The notes below the pieces were generated by a model that was given only the letters and a program-made list of their open reading frames with translations, was not told the DNA's origin and made no database searches. A stretch of DNA of 64,000 nt from Apis mellifera. Its lineage: Eukaryota > Arthropoda > Insecta > Hymenoptera > Apidae. Made by a program: the position numbers and the translations under genes. The stretch lies in the NCBI RefSeq assembly GCF_003254395.2, contig NC_037641.1:12548501-12612500 (forward strand), written 5' to 3'. Below, piece by piece: positions 62,109 to 64,000 of the stretch. How positions within the stretch are numbered: the stretch's first letter is position 1; each line of letters begins with the position of its first letter.

Positions 62109-64000
62109 CTGGAATATAACAATTTTCTTGTCAAATTTTTTTCAATCAGCATTCTTTTTTCTTTTTTCAGCATCTCTTTTTTTCTAATTTGTAAGTCCCT
62201 TAAGATAAACAAGTTTGATCGACATCGAGTCCTTTGTTTTAAAATTTTATTTTATATTATTTTTTTTCATCGAATTAAATCAATTTTTATTACACTTTTA
62301 AACGGAGACGACAAGTAAAATAATTGCGAAAAGAAAATAAACGCGACAGAAAGTGCAGTCAGAAAGACAAGTATGTGTAATCGTAAGTAAGTTGAGAGTC
62401 GTCGGCAACTAAGTCGTTCTCGAGACTATTGAATTTAAGATCTGTTATACACTGTCGACGAGTTATTTAGTAACGACTTGGAAAGATGGAAAATTAATGT
62501 AATCAATCGTATTATCTTTAAAAAGGACGAAAACATTTCTTTTACATTCTTACTTTTTCATAGTAAAAAATTTATTGGTTTTTTTTCTTAATATGTTTGT
62601 TACCATCATTTTGAAAAGAAATTTGATCATTAATATAAAATGTGTAATGAGTGAATAACATTTTATTTTACTATACAAAAGTATCTATATTTCGAATTTA
62701 CTGTTCATGATATGATATAATATATACATAAATAAGAAGGCCAAAATTATTATTAAAATAAAACAGAACTGTATCATTGAACAAAAGAAGAAGAATATCA
62801 CTTTTTACACTTTTCTTCTATTTCACGAAATATCTTGTTAGTGAACAGTCGAATGTTGTCTCTTGAAAAGGAACGTGTATGTAGCGCAGGATAAATGGTA
62901 ACAAACGTGTCAAGAAAATTTCATATTTAATACAATATAATCTCTTTCCATATTCTATTCTATATAAAACATTCTTTAAGATAACAACAATTTTCGATTA
63001 TCGAATTTATTGGTAATCGATAATTTCAATCTCCATGTTTAATCTCCTGGATTTCGATCTCTTTCGTCCGTCACTGCGACATTCGACAATGCGTAGCAGA
63101 TCTAACAAGGAAAGGAAACAGTGTGTTTGTGAATACTTTGTAAGGAAGAAAGTACACGTGTGCGAGCTCTCGCAAGAGAAAGGGAGAAGAAGAGAGAGTT
63201 CGCGAGTTCACATGCTATTGTAGTATATGAATAAATTTGCATTCACTGTAATCATGCATTTTTTTTCGGTAAACTTTGTGTAAAAAAAAAAACAAGGAAC
63301 AATTTTAAAAGATAAAACAAAAAAATTGTGATTCCTTCCTGAAATCTGTGTAATTGAGAAAATAAAAATAAATAATTACTTACGGAATGTTTATCGTGAC
63401 ACTTGTAAAAAATTGTATGCATAATTAATAATCAAATTCAAGAATTTTTATAAAATGTGTATAATTTATAATAAAAAAAAAAACAATGGAAGGTAGATGC
63501 GAGTGATTTTACATTTTTAAATTATATACATATGTATATACATATATATATACATATATATACATATATATGTATATATAAATGATTGTGGATCATATTT
63601 TTTCTTTCGTTTATAATCGTACACACACGATATAGATTGTCTAGCCTGGATCATAAAATAGGTTATAATTCATGTTTTTGTATAAAAATTAAGAGCAATG
63701 TGCAATATTGTGAGTGAACTCACGTGATAGGGGAGATCATAACATGCCGGATCGTCGGAAGCTTCATGAAGGGCTCAGATGGCCACGAACACAAAGCACA
63801 GAGAGAGAAGAAGCATGGCAGAGACTCCAGCCAGTGCTGGTGACAATGGGGCTGATGCTGCACCTGCGACACCACACACAGTCATTCACCCACGCAATCT
63901 CTCCATTCTTTCACCTATACACACGGCTACCTACTACTTACCTAAAATATTACACAAATTTTTATAATATACATAAAATTTATAGTACATACTCGTCAGT
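62109..64000. other. Probable intron / upstream region of the membrane-protein gene
   Basis: There is no clear coding exon. Patches of raised G+C occur at 62380-62480, 63040-63220 and 63720-63910. On the minus strand, 63863-63724 has a GTCGCAG 3' splice site, one open frame throughout and a GTGAGT donor, so it could be an internal or leader exon. Its phase does not fit direct joining to the exon at 62108. A TA/CATATA microsatellite lies at 63525-63580. Confidence 0.35.

Noticed and set aside
1..64000. tRNA, rRNA, CRISPR arrays and intact transposons
   Set aside because: Looked for by eye (tRNA T-loop patterns, regular repeats, paired terminal repeats, transposase motifs) and not found; a weakly conserved case could be missed without a search tool.

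Overview
The window reads as a very AT-rich insect nuclear chromosome, most likely a hymenopteran of the honeybee type. The assignment is inferred from the extreme A+T content, short exons with clean GT-AG introns, homopolymer- and TA-rich introns, arthropod TCAGT initiators upstream of genes, and the families present. The species is not proven by anything seen here. All genes are eukaryotic and intron-bearing, apart from the single-exon RpS28 coding region and one small ORF.

Layout. 1-1641 (+): the last four exons of a nuclear coiled-coil protein, possibly GSE1-like. 3.86-4.55 kb (+): a three-exon histone H2A with a C-terminal SQEY, so an H2A.X. 5.3-6.7 kb (+): a UBA/UBX protein of the UBXN1 family. 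7.0-8.1 kb (-): a secreted RNase T2. 9.6-43.8 kb (-): three paralogous ABCG half-transporters in one orientation (here called A, B and C). B and C are separated by an RpS28 gene, an unexplained GC-elevated block at 29.8-31.2 kb, and a small ORF for a possible secreted peptide at 35.9 kb. 49.6-52.5 kb (+): a TBC1D15/17-type Rab GAP. 55.7-59.0 kb (+): a single-pass membrane adaptor with a palmitoylation-type cysteine cluster and more than twenty tyrosine motifs, resembling vertebrate PAG1/Cbp. 61.7-62.1 kb (-): the last exon of a single-pass membrane protein with polyHis/polyGln in its tail.

The three ABCG genes share exon phases and several exact exon lengths (118, 169 and 101 nt in all three; 190, 146 and 156 nt in two of them), which shows tandem duplication. 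Gene B has lost one late intron; gene A is the most divergent. Promoter-like GC islands with TCAGT initiators sit upstream of each.

The items most worth a second look are the PAG1-like adaptor, the stand-alone H2A.X, the anonymous spliced-looking block at 29.8-31.2 kb, the small secreted-peptide ORF, and the divergence of ABCG gene A. Exon boundaries were worked out by hand from splice consensus and frame. They are consistent in phase across each gene but have not been tested against transcripts.
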